A DNA stretch of 64,000 nt from Paenibacillus odorifer (GTDB lineage: Bacteria; Bacillota; Bacilli; Paenibacillales; Paenibacillaceae). Made by a program: the position numbers and the translations under genes. The stretch covers positions 186,001 to 250,000 of the forward strand of contig NZ_CP009428.1 of assembly GCF_000758725.1 (NCBI RefSeq), read 5' to 3'. How positions within the stretch are numbered: the stretch's first letter is position 1; each line of letters starts with the position of its first letter. Positions 43,989 to 53,200 of this stretch are shown piece after piece. The notes under the pieces are model-generated. The model saw only the letters and a program-made list of their open reading frames with translations. It was not told the origin of the DNA and searched no databases.

Positions 43989-46184
43989 ATGACATCTATT
44001 GATAAACTTCCCAAGTCTATAGAAATACAGCTTGCAGAACAACCTTTATTTCACTCTGTATCTGATTTAATGAAAGATGGGCAATTCGGTGAGCAGTGGC
44101 TTGTATTGACTGAGAAGGAGGTTTCCGTTTGGGGGACGGACGGGAAACTGGTCTCAAAGCTTCTAGTCTCGAATATTACCGATGCCCGGGTAGTAGGCGG
44201 GGTAGGCGGCGGTTCGTTGCTTGTGGATACCCAAGCGGGGCCGATTATACTTATACGTTATACAGCATCACTTACCTCTATATTTGGTTTTGCTGCTAAA
44301 TTAATTGGCGCTGTAGCTAAAGGCGAGGAACGGCCAACCGCTTCTGAAAAAGAGTTTCCAAGAAATTGTCCAAAATGCCGCAATCCGCTGCCGGAAGATT
44401 CACAAGCTTGTCCGGTGTGCAAGAGTAACGGCAAGGTTCTATTTCGGATGTTGAGTTACGCTAAGCCTTATAAGATCCAAATGATCGCTGCGGCGATTAT
44501 GTTGATTTTTACTACATTGGTAGAGCTTGTTCCACCATTTTTGACGAAGATGATCGTTGATAATGTGTTGACAGAAAAGGATATGGGCTCGACGCTTCTA
44601 TGGATTGTGATCGGGCTAGCAGCCACGTCCTTAGTAATAACTTTAATGCAGACTGTACGTGGACTTATAGGGGTATGGATTGGTTCCAAAATCATGGGTG
44701 ATCTTCGTCATGATGTGTATCATTCCTTGATGAAATTATCTTTATCTTTTTTCGACCGAAGACAATCTTCGCAATTTATTGGACGGGTGAATAATGATTC
44801 AGAGGCGATGCGGCAATTTATGACTGACGGTGTAATCTGGGTCTCGGGTGAATCGCTGCGGGTAATCGCTATTTTCACTATTATGTTCAGTATGGATTGG
44901 AAGCTAACGCTGCTTGCTATGCTGCCTATGCCGCTTATGGTGGTGCTGTCGACCGTGTTATGGCCGATGATTGGCAGACGTTGGTACCAGCAGTGGAGAT
45001 CTATTTTTAGATTAAACGCTTTGGTTGGCGATTCTTTGCAGGGGATTCGTGTAGTCAAAGCATTCGGCCAGGAAACAACAGAGATGTCACGTTATACGGT
45101 CGCCAATAAGGAGTTGGTGCGGCATAATATTCGGATCGAAGGCTTATGGCAGGGGATGTTTCCTGCTTTTGCGTTGGTTGCTGGTGTGGGTACGTTATTA
45201 ATTTGGTTTTATGGCGGAAAAACGGTGCTGGAGGGTCAATTATCCATCGGTACGCTAATTGCTTTGGTGACCTACCTTGGGATGCTTCTCGGACCTTTGC
45301 AGTGGGTGAGCCAAATGATCAACTGGGCCAGCCATGCGATTTCAGCAGCAGATCGGGTCTTTGAGATTATGGATACTCCGTCAGATGTGCCTGATACAGT
45401 AAATCCAGCAGCCATCGGCCGCGTAAATGGTGAGGTTGAGTTTAAGCGGGTTACTTATGGATACGAAAAACATCATCCTGTGCTCAAGAACGTGGATTTA
45501 AAAGTGGGTGCGGGCGAGATGATTGGTCTGGTCGGACATTCAGGTGCCGGTAAGTCGACGTTCATTAATATGATCTGTCGCTTCTATGACACAGATGAGG
45601 GAACCATTACCATCGATGGTGTGGACATCCGAAATATCAGCCAGTCAGATCTGCGTAGTCAGATCGGTGTAGTGCTGCAGGAGACGTTTCTATTCGACGG
45701 AACGATTGCTGAGAATATTGCCTATTCTAAACCGGACGCTACGGAATTAGAAATCATGCGCGCTGCAAAAATCGCCAACGCCCATGATTTTATTGTTCAA
45801 TTGCCGGATGGCTATGATACAAGAGTTGGGGAACGTGGACATAAATTGTCTGGTGGAGAGAAGCAGCGAGTGTCTATTGCCCGAGCAATAATTCACGATC
45901 CACGAATTCTAATCCTAGATGAAGCAACAGCTTCTGTAGATACAGTGACCGAGCGGCAAATTCAAGAAGCGATCTCGCGACTGGTAAAAGGCAGAACGAC
46001 ATTCGCGATTGCCCATCGATTATCCACGCTAAGAAATGCGAACCGGCTTGTAGTGCTTGAACGCGGGAAGATCATTGAAGTGGGTACACATGAGGAATTG
46101 CTTGCTGCAGAAGGTGCTTACTTCAAGCTAGTTGAGGCACAGAAGGAAATGTCGCAGATTAAGGGGGTTGAGATGCATGAGTGA
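43989..46184 (+). CDS. ABC exporter with N-terminal zinc-ribbon extension (cyanophycin-type cluster)
   Basis: 731-residue half-transporter fused to its ATPase. Residues 1-155 are an unusual cytosolic extension that includes a PH-like region (LTEKEVSVWGTDGKLVSKLLVSNI) and a zinc ribbon CPKCRNPLPEDSQACPVC at about 127-144. Six transmembrane helices follow (about 165-450). The ATPase has Walker A GHSGAGKST, signature LSGGEKQR and Walker B ILILDEATASVD, all intact. The downstream DUF1854 gene overlaps by 8 bp. This pair is known in bacteria that metabolise cyanophycin, but no cyanophycin synthetase or cyanophycinase is seen here. Substrate unknown. Confidence 0.88.
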   Translation: MTSIDKLPKSIEIQLAEQPLFHSVSDLMKDGQFGEQWLVLTEKEVSVWGTDGKLVSKLLVSNITDARVVGGVGGGSLLVDTQAGPIILIRYTASLTSIFGFAAKLIGAVAKGEERPTASEKEFPRNCPKCRNPLPEDSQACPVCKSNGKVLFRMLSYAKPYKIQMIAAAIMLIFTTLVELVPPFLTKMIVDNVLTEKDMGSTLLWIVIGLAATSLVITLMQTVRGLIGVWIGSKIMGDLRHDVYHSLMKLSLSFFDRRQSSQFIGRVNNDSEAMRQFMTDGVIWVSGESLRVIAIFTIMFSMDWKLTLLAMLPMPLMVVLSTVLWPMIGRRWYQQWRSIFRLNALVGDSLQGIRVVKAFGQETTEMSRYTVANKELVRHNIRIEGLWQGMFPAFALVAGVGTLLIWFYGGKTVLEGQLSIGTLIALVTYLGMLLGPLQWVSQMINWASHAISAADRVFEIMDTPSDVPDTVNPAAIGRVNGEVEFKRVTYGYEKHHPVLKNVDLKVGAGEMIGLVGHSGAGKSTFINMICRFYDTDEGTITIDGVDIRNISQSDLRSQIGVVLQETFLFDGTIAENIAYSKPDATELEIMRAAKIANAHDFIVQLPDGYDTRVGERGHKLSGGEKQRVSIARAIIHDPRILILDEATASVDTVTERQIQEAISRLVKGRTTFAIAHRLSTLRNANRLVVLERGKIIEVGTHEELLAAEGAYFKLVEAQKEMSQIKGVEMHE

Positions 46185-46710
46185 TCCGAATCTTGCTAAC
46201 GGGGAATTGAATCCTAAAGATCCCTATGAGATTAACATTCTTGAACCGGGTGCAATCTCTTTTAGCCGCAGTCAAGGTGGCGTGTTTCAAGGAGTAGTGG
46301 AGGGTCAGGTCTATGAGGAATTAATTCTTTTTCGTATATTTCCATTCCAATATACCACGGAGTATATTTCAGTTCGTAACTCCAAGAGTGAGGAGATCGG
46401 GGTCATACGTGACATTGATCAGCTCGATGAAGAAAGTCGGGTGGAAGTGGATACAGAGCTCCGGCTGCGGTATTTTCTCCCGGTTGTAACCCGCATTGAT
46501 TCTATTAAGCAAAAAGCGGATATGTGGATTTGGGAGCTGCAAACGAATCTGGGCCAGACCCGGATCGTTATGCGGAACCTGCACGAGCATATGCAGTATC
46601 CAAGTCATAAGCGAATCATTCTTACAGATATCAATGGGAAAAGATGCGAAATCCGTGATTATCTAGCCCTGGATGTTCAGAGCCGGAGCAAGCTGAAGGA
46701 TGTTTTATAG
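46177..46710 (+). CDS. DUF1854 family protein, partner of the ABC exporter
   Basis: 177-residue cytosolic protein. It begins MSDPNLANGELNPKDPYEINILEPG and matches the DUF1854 pattern: FRIFPFQYTTEYISVRNSK, EEIGVIRDIDQLDEESR, LRYFLPVVTRI and the C-terminal IILTDINGKRCEIRDYLALD. The family is almost always encoded beside this class of ABC transporter, and its biochemical role is unknown. The ATG at 46177 lies inside the last codons of the transporter, with AAGGGGG at 46161-46167, so translation is coupled. Confidence 0.88.
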   Translation: MSDPNLANGELNPKDPYEINILEPGAISFSRSQGGVFQGVVEGQVYEELILFRIFPFQYTTEYISVRNSKSEEIGVIRDIDQLDEESRVEVDTELRLRYFLPVVTRIDSIKQKADMWIWELQTNLGQTRIVMRNLHEHMQYPSHKRIILTDINGKRCEIRDYLALDVQSRSKLKDVL

Positions 46711-46720
46711 TCTAGTTGTG

Positions 46721-46770
46721 AAAAAGCTCCGCAGCCATTTGTTGATGGTCTGCGGAGCCTCTTTTTTTTT
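46721..46770 (+). terminator. Terminator after the DUF1854 gene
   Basis: AAAAAGCTCCGCAG pairs with CTGCGGAGC and is followed by TCTTTTTTTT. Confidence 0.92.
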
Positions 46771-46865
46771 ATCCGTAGATTCTACGAAGGAAAAAATTGA
46801 TGGCGTTCTCTCATTGGTATGGTAATATATTACAACCGGATCTTTTCCATATGGGAGGTATGTGA

Positions 46866-48188
46866 GTGAAGCGTAAATGGATCAATTCGCCGTACACCTT
46901 TGCTTTAGGGATGTTTGCGATGATGGTTCCAAGTCAGGCATTTAGTTCATTTTACAGTTACTTTTATGTAGAAAAATTAGGATTGGGCATTGGACTTGCT
47001 ACATTAGCCAGAACAATCTTTCTGATCTGGGATGCGGTAAACAATCCGTTATTTGGTTATTGGTCAGATCGCACAGATACTCGTTTAGGTCGACGCAGAC
47101 CATGGGTATTTGGCTCAATTCCGTTATTTATGCTGGCATTTGTACTGGTTTTCTCCCCTCCCGGCGGATTATCTGAGAATGGATTGTTCACTTGGTTTTT
47201 AGTCACACTTATTTTCTATGAGGCAGTCGCTACTGTGTTGTGGGTGAACTATGGAGCGTTACTCCCGGAGCTCTTCCGAGGAGACCGTATTCGGGCAAAA
47301 GCTTCCGCGATTCAGCAAGGCTATCAGGTCGTTGCTTTGTTAATCGGTACTGCCTTAACGCCAATTATTTTTGCAGCTATTAATTTCTCTAATATGGCTA
47401 TAGTGTATGCCTGTCTCTTTGGAGTGTTTATGTTTTTATGTATGATGAATGTCCAAGAAAAGAAGGAGCCCACCGAGCAGGAACCCTTGAAGTTGATTCC
47501 GGCCTTTCGGGAGACCATTCGGAATAAAAAGTTTTGGGTGTTTAATATTTCGAACTCTTTTGCTCAAACGGTGAATGGACTTGTAAGCTCGATGATCCCT
47601 TTTTATGCAAAATATGTACTTCATATCTCAGAGGCTCAGGTATCGATTTTACTCGCAGCTGTGTTTGTTTCGGTCATTCCATTAGTATTCGTGTGGTACT
47701 GGATGATTCGTAAGATGGACGGGGTCAAGGCGTGGCGGTTATCGCTGATTTTATATGCATTATCGGTAATTCCGTTATGGTTTGGTTATGACCTCTTAAG
47801 TGGCGTGGCTGCTGGCGTAGTTGTCGGTTTCGGATTAGCCGGATTTCTAGTGACCCCAGCAATAGTAGGTGGCAAGATTATTGATGAGGATGCGGAAAAA
47901 ACAGGTCTGAGAAGAGAAGGAATCTATACGGCTGTAAGCGGATTCATCACTCGTTCAAGCGGGTTAATCTCAGCGTTGGCTTTTTTCATTGTAGGTATGA
48001 TTTTTGGCTATCAAGGCGGCGATGACCCAGGGTCCAATCCTGAAGCGACATTTAGGTATTTAATAAGTGTGGTGCCATTATGTCTGTTGGCCATAGCTGT
48101 TGTCATATCCTTCACAATGAAATTTACATTTATGGACTCTTTGAGAGGTGAAGCTGACTATGAACAAAAAATTAATCATCAACTGTGA
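46866..48188 (+). CDS. Sugar:cation symporter of the GPH/MFS type
   Basis: 440-residue membrane transporter with about twelve helices. The loop DAVNNPLFGYWSDRTDTRLGRRRPW (residues about 58-82) is the glycoside-pentoside-hexuronide (MelB-like) symporter signature. Further motifs: TVLWVNYGALLPELFRGDRIRAKAS and GLRREGIYTAVSGFITR. GTG start at 46866 after GGGAGGT. It overlaps by 29 bp with a carbohydrate deacetylase gene, which suggests uptake of an acetylated oligosaccharide such as a chitooligosaccharide; that substrate is inferred. Confidence 0.88.
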   Translation: MKRKWINSPYTFALGMFAMMVPSQAFSSFYSYFYVEKLGLGIGLATLARTIFLIWDAVNNPLFGYWSDRTDTRLGRRRPWVFGSIPLFMLAFVLVFSPPGGLSENGLFTWFLVTLIFYEAVATVLWVNYGALLPELFRGDRIRAKASAIQQGYQVVALLIGTALTPIIFAAINFSNMAIVYACLFGVFMFLCMMNVQEKKEPTEQEPLKLIPAFRETIRNKKFWVFNISNSFAQTVNGLVSSMIPFYAKYVLHISEAQVSILLAAVFVSVIPLVFVWYWMIRKMDGVKAWRLSLILYALSVIPLWFGYDLLSGVAAGVVVGFGLAGFLVTPAIVGGKIIDEDAEKTGLRREGIYTAVSGFITRSSGLISALAFFIVGMIFGYQGGDDPGSNPEATFRYLISVVPLCLLAIAVVISFTMKFTFMDSLRGEADYEQKINHQL

Positions 48189-49074
48189 TGATTTTGGGCA
48201 AAGTCCCCCCATGAATCAGGCGATTAAACATCTGCTGGAAGAGGAAAAAGTATCCTCCGCAACGATTATGGCGGTGGCCCCTGGGTTTGAGGAGGCAGCT
48301 GCATGGTGTAGTCGCAGGCAACAACGAAATGTGGGACTGCACTTGACGATGACTAGTGAATTTGAGGCTTTGCGCTGGGGAAGCCTGACGGGAGAGGTTT
48401 CTCTTCACGACGAGAGCGGACATCAATATAGGACGGTAAAAGAGTTCGAACTGGGGGCGCAGACGAAAGCTGTACTAAAGGAGATAGATGCGCAGTACGA
48501 GCGAGTAAAACAGTCGGGAATAGTGATTAGCCATGTAGACAACCACATGGGTAGTTTATACGGAATGGAAACAGGACGCAGCTTGCTTCCGCAGACGCTG
48601 TGGAAAATTTCGCGCTGGGGATTGCCCTCACGATTCTTCAGATACATCCATGCTGAGGATCCGCTTTTGGCATCGCTGAAAAATATTGAACGACCAGTTG
48701 CCCTTGGAGCAGGGCTGGCGGATACGTTTGGGGTGCCGATTCCCGACTATTTGCTGTCGCATCCTTTTGGTGTAGAGGAAGGCGAGACGTATGAAAGTTT
48801 TAAAAGATCTATTATTGCTAAGCTGTATTCGTTGCCGGATGGCGTTAGTGAGACCTATATTCATCCCGGGATAGACGATCCATGGATGCAAGCAAATATT
48901 CCGCACTGGAGTAAGCGCGTTTGGGAGTATAAGTTACCCTTTGATGATGATTTTACCTATGCCCTCTGTGATGCTAAGGTTGAAATGACGAATTATCGTT
49001 ATGTACAGGAGCAACTAAAGCGTCCACGGTTAAGATCTGCAGGCAGATTGTTAAAGAAACTGATAAGCTCATGA
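48160..49074 (+). CDS. ChbG/YdjC-family carbohydrate deacetylase
   Basis: 304-residue enzyme of the YdjC/ChbG family. It begins KKLIINCDDFGQSPPMN, where the DD pair binds the metal. The histidines of GLHLTMTSEF and SHVDNHMGSLYG complete the site, and ETYIHPGID near residue 235 carries a further conserved histidine. Family members remove acetyl groups from chitobiose-type sugars. The ATG at 48160 is preferred to the in-frame GTG at 48148 because GAGAGGTGAA lies before it. It overlaps the symporter gene, so the two are co-expressed. Confidence 0.85.
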   Translation: MNKKLIINCDDFGQSPPMNQAIKHLLEEEKVSSATIMAVAPGFEEAAAWCSRRQQRNVGLHLTMTSEFEALRWGSLTGEVSLHDESGHQYRTVKEFELGAQTKAVLKEIDAQYERVKQSGIVISHVDNHMGSLYGMETGRSLLPQTLWKISRWGLPSRFFRYIHAEDPLLASLKNIERPVALGAGLADTFGVPIPDYLLSHPFGVEEGETYESFKRSIIAKLYSLPDGVSETYIHPGIDDPWMQANIPHWSKRVWEYKLPFDDDFTYALCDAKVEMTNYRYVQEQLKRPRLRSAGRLLKKLISS

Positions 49075-49079
49075 GCAAA

Positions 49080-49109
49080 AATAAAAGACACCTTGAGGGG
49101 TGTCTTTTG
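49080..49109. terminator. Bidirectional terminator between the deacetylase and the LSm-like gene
   Basis: AAAAGACACCTT pairs with GGGGTGTCTTTT. It serves the deacetylase on the plus strand and the convergent gene at 49111. Confidence 0.85.
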
Positions 49110-49110
49110 A

Positions 49111-49548
49111 TTATCCCATTAATCCTTTTAGCCCATTAAGGAAGGGGGAAATAGATTTAATCATATTGTAGCCCATCTTCATAACCGGCATAGTTTTTTG
49201 TACCATTCCAATAAAGTTGCCGATTCCTCCGAACCCCCCGAATCCGCCAAATCCACCGCCTCCGGAACTGGCAGCCCCTGCTCCTGCGGAGCCTAGAGCG
49301 CCTCCACCCATTCCGAAAAGTGAGCCGAATAAGGGCATTAATCCTGATACGTTTGCTTTCCGAGAGCGGGAAGAAGAGTGTTTTTTTGATTTTTTGTGTT
49401 TATTTTTACGCGGTTTGGAAAGGGTCAGTCCATTCTTATCGAGGCCGGTTATCCATCCTACATACGTACGTCCATCATGTAGCGTAATGCATACGGGTCT
49501 ACCTTTCAGCTGTTCAGCACGTTTGCGAATCTTCGTTGTATTTGCCAT
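49111..49548 (-). CDS. LSm-like N-terminal domain plus glycine-rich protein
   Basis: 145-residue protein in three parts. Residues about 15-45 (LKGRPVCITLHDGRTYVGWITGLDKNGLTL) look like the Sm1 motif of an LSm/Hfq-type beta-barrel. Then comes a lysine-serine-rich basic stretch (KPRKNKHKKSKKHSSSRSRK) and a glycine-rich segment of GGFGG repeats (about 80-108). A hydrophobic C-terminus (NFIGMVQKTMPVMKMGYNMI) ends it. A GAGGTG site 9 nt before the ATG supports the start. Spore-coat proteins of Bacillales sometimes combine such parts, but no function can be claimed. Confidence 0.75.
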   Translation of the reverse strand: MANTTKIRKRAEQLKGRPVCITLHDGRTYVGWITGLDKNGLTLSKPRKNKHKKSKKHSSSRSRKANVSGLMPLFGSLFGMGGGALGSAGAGAASSGGGGFGGFGGFGGIGNFIGMVQKTMPVMKMGYNMIKSISPFLNGLKGLMG

Positions 49549-49606
49549 TTGCGGATCACCTCATTGGTCTATTTACTTCTATATTACTCAGATATTTTTG
49601 TGTTGC

Positions 49607-49972
49607 TTGTGCTGGTTCATCATAAAAAAATATTTGGGAGCAGTGATTCTTTATGTACTGCTGTCTCTGGGACTGCCTTATGGGGAATTTGCAATGGGAG
49701 GAAGGCATAGAATTATGCCTCCACAAATGAGAGTCGCGTGTGGAGTTTCAGTAGTGATACAGCTAATTGCCATCCTGTACTTATTGCAGGCAGGTAATGT
49801 GATCTCTATTGGATTACCTTTTGATAGAAGGGTATGTTATTTTTTTGCCGTCTATTTAATTCTTAATACTATAATGAACTTATTGTCGAGGAGCATGAAA
49901 GAAAAACTTGTGATGACACCCTTATCTCTAATAACTGCAATCTGTTTTGGGATTACTGCTATGAATGGGTAA
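49607..49972 (+). CDS. Four-helix membrane protein with uncertain start
   Basis: About 121 residues with four hydrophobic segments: GAVILYVLLSLGLPYG, GVSVVIQLIAILYLL, FFAVYLILNTIMNLL and LSLITAICFGITAM. The segment FAMGGRHRIMPPQMR between helices 1 and 2 looks conserved. No family recognised. The frame is open, but no ATG or GTG with a ribosome binding site is found at its head. TTG at 49607 is the nearest legal start; a natural start seems to be where ATA now stands at 49622 (IKKYLGAVILY). The promoter must lie in the short divergent spacer shared with the LSm-like gene. Possibly a gene with a lost start codon. Confidence 0.5.
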   Translation: MCWFIIKKYLGAVILYVLLSLGLPYGEFAMGGRHRIMPPQMRVACGVSVVIQLIAILYLLQAGNVISIGLPFDRRVCYFFAVYLILNTIMNLLSRSMKEKLVMTPLSLITAICFGITAMNG

Positions 49973-50027
49973 AAAGTAGTGCCGGATATAGATTCGACTT
50001 TTCTAGACTTTATATAGGATTGTTTTT

Positions 50028-50058
50028 AGGACACATCTGGTGAAGATGTGTTCTTTTT
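50028..50058 (+). terminator. Terminator after the four-helix membrane protein
   Basis: AGGACACATCT pairs with AGATGTGTTCT and is followed by five T residues. Confidence 0.85.
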
Positions 50059-50179
50059 GCATCTATTGACTCTTGACCTATAAAAACGGATTCATAAGTC
50101 TAGGTCTTTCTTCTTATGTTATTATATTTAACATAGTTTTATATTATTTTTACAATTATATGATAATTGGTTATGTTTG

Positions 50180-50196
50180 TGTGATATAATATCACA
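50180..50196 (+). promoter_or_regulatory. Perfect palindrome over the -10 region of the nucleotidase gene
   Basis: GTGATATAATATCAC (50181-50195) is a perfect palindrome around one A and includes TATAAT, so a bound repressor would block the promoter. It recalls Fnr/Crp half-sites (TGTGA and TCACA), but the spacing is seven rather than the usual six. A second inverted repeat TATGTT/AACATA lies at about 50115-50135. Confidence 0.5.
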
Positions 50197-50234
50197 GAAA
50201 TTATGTGAAAATGATAGGGAGGACTAATATTATT

Positions 50235-53200
50235 ATGGGATGGAAGACACGATGGAATAAGCCGATTGCTTCTGTATTAGCAACTGCAGTGCTTTCTTTG
50301 CAGGTGTTTGGAGGTATTGGTTTGGGTGCAGCTTGGGGTACAGATAAAGCTGAAGCAGCATCCGCAGCCACAGCCAAACTCCGGCTGATGAGCACGACGG
50401 ACGTGCACACCAATGTCTACGGCTGGGACTATTTTAAGAATGCAGCTTCAGTAACTGTCGGTCTTGACCGCACAGCAAGCTTGGTGAAACAAGCCAAAAG
50501 TGAAGAACCCAACACCCTCCTACTCGACAATGGGGACTTGATTCAAGGAACTCCGCTAGGTACTTATGTGGCGAAGGAATCGGATCTGAAGGACCCTACT
50601 AATGTTACTGATATCCATCCGATGATTGCAGCCATGAACGCTATGGGATATGATGCTGCGACTTTTGGTAATCATGAATTCAATTATGGATTACAATTTT
50701 TAGATCGTACGATAAACGGTAGCACTGGTAATGAGATGACTACTGGAGCCAATTTTGATTATGTGAATGCGAATATATATAAAATGGATGGCGTTACAAA
50801 TGCTTATCAGCCTTATGTTATTCTTCCTAAGAAAGTTACGGATAGTAACGGCGATGAGCAGACGATTCAAGTTGGTCTAATCGGCCTAGTTACTCCTCAA
50901 ATCATGGAGTGGGACAAGGTTAATCTGGAAGGCAAAGTTGTCGTTGAAGATATTGCTAAAACGGCAGAAAAATTTGTTCCTGAAATGAAAGCTAAGGGAG
51001 CAGATGTTATTGTTGCTATGGCCCATACGGGGTTTGATGTTAACGCCGTTACAGGAGACGGTTCTGAGAATGATATTAACGCTTTGAGTAAGGTTCCTGA
51101 TATTGATGCGATTACGTTCTCTCATACGCATAAGGTATTCCCAACAGGGAATAACGATACGTTGGACGCGTCGTTCAAAGATCCTGTTACTAAACAACCG
51201 TATGCAAACGAAAAGGCTGTGATCGATAATGTGAATGGTCACATTAACGGTACGCCTGCTGTACAAGCTGGTTACGGCGGAGCTTATTTGGGTCTAATCG
51301 ATCTGAACATTGTATACGATGGTAATGACTGGACGGTAGACAAGCAAAGTTCAAAAGCTTCTGCTCGTTCTATTTATAAGACAGAGAATAAAGTGAATAT
51401 ACCACTGGTTGAGCCTGATGCGGCTGTAGATGCAGCTGTTGCAGCAGCACATGAGGCTACTATTGCTTATACTGGACAAAAGCTGGGTGTTACAACAGCT
51501 CCGATGAACAGCTATTTCGCAATGGTTCAGGATGATCCTACGGTTCAACTTGTTACGTATGCACAAAAGTGGTACGTTCAGAATTATATTGATATCAATG
51601 TTCCTCAATATAAGGACCTTGCCATTCTTAGTGTTGGTGCTCCTTTTAAAGCAGGACGCAACGGACCTGATGAGTACACCAGTATTGATAAGGGTGACTT
51701 GACTATTCGTAGCGCAAGTGACCTGTATTTATATGATAATACCCTTAAAGCAATCAAAGTTAAGGGTTCTGTTGTGAAAGAATGGTTGGAAATGAGTGCG
51801 GGCGCATTTAACCGCATCAAACCAGGGATCTCGACTCCGCAGTCTCTGTTGAATACGAAATTTTCGGTTTTTAACTTCGATGTAATCGATGGGGTTCAAT
51901 ATAAAATTGATGTGACGAAAAACGCGAAGTACAATCCGGATGGTACGATTAATGATGCTTCTTCGAGTCGTGTAACGGATGTCACTTACAATGATCAACC
52001 TTTAGATCTAGATCAGGATTTCATTGTTGTTACTAACAATTACCGCGCAAGTGGTGGCGGGAACTTCCCGGGTGTTAAAGGTGCAGAGCTGGTTGTAGAC
52101 TCTCAAGATGAGAATCGTCAGGTTCTGATGGACTACATCAGTGAAGCTGGTACGATTGATCCAACTGCTGATGGTAACTGGTCCTTGGCACCTATCAAAG
52201 GCAATGTTGATGTTACATTTACAACAACACCTAAAGCGGCAAATGTACTCCCAGCGAACATTTCCGATACTGGACAGCAAGATAATAAGGGCTTTGGAAT
52301 TTTCAAGCTAGATCTAAGTGTGAAGACACCTGCACCGACGGAAGATGTGGAGGTTCACCTTCTTGGAATTAATGACTTCCACGGTCAACTCGACACTGTT
52401 TCTACAGTGAACAATAAGTCTGTAGGCACAGCAGCCTATCTCGCGACTTATTTGAAAGCAACTCGTGCAAAGTATGAGAACTCATTACTCTTCCATAATG
52501 GTGACTCCGTTGGAGCATCCGCTCCAGTATCATCCCTTGAGCGCGATGAGCCGACTCATGCTTGGATGAACATGATGAAATTTGATGTGGGTTCTCTTGG
52601 TAATCACGAATTTGACCAAGGTGTTGATGCACTGATGACACAGCTTTATGGTGGTATCGACCCTAAGGATAATAAAGTTAACCATGCTGGATCTGATTTT
52701 GATTATGTTAATGCGAATGCAGTGGATGCCAAAACTGGCGAGCCAATTATTAATCCTTATGTAATCAAAGAAGTAGGCGGTGTGAAAATTGGCTTTATTG
52801 GTCTTGTAACAAAATCCACACCAAGCAAGGTAGCGCCTTCCGGTACGGCCGGCGTGCATTTCCTCACGCCTGAGGAGGAAGTGGCGGCTGTGGAGAAATA
52901 CGCTAAGGAGCTTCAATCTAAAGGTGTTGAGACGATTATCGTGCTTGCACATGATCCTGCAACGACCAAAGATGGTGTGACTACAGGTGAAGCGGCTGAT
53001 CTGGCCAATGCGCTTCCTGCGGAATCCCCTGTTGATGTTATCGTTGCTGGTGATAACCATGCACTTGCAAATGGAACAGTAAACGGCAAGCTGATTGTAC
53101 AAGCTTATTCTTACGGTACAGCATTTGAGGATATCAAGTTGATCATTGATCCTAAAACAGGTGATGTGAAGGATAAGTCTGCTGTGGTAACTTCCACCTT

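Noticed and set aside
49217..49606. Upstream part of the 251-codon plus-strand frame
   Set aside because: It is antisense to the LSm-like gene; only the part after about 49607 looks like a protein in its own right.
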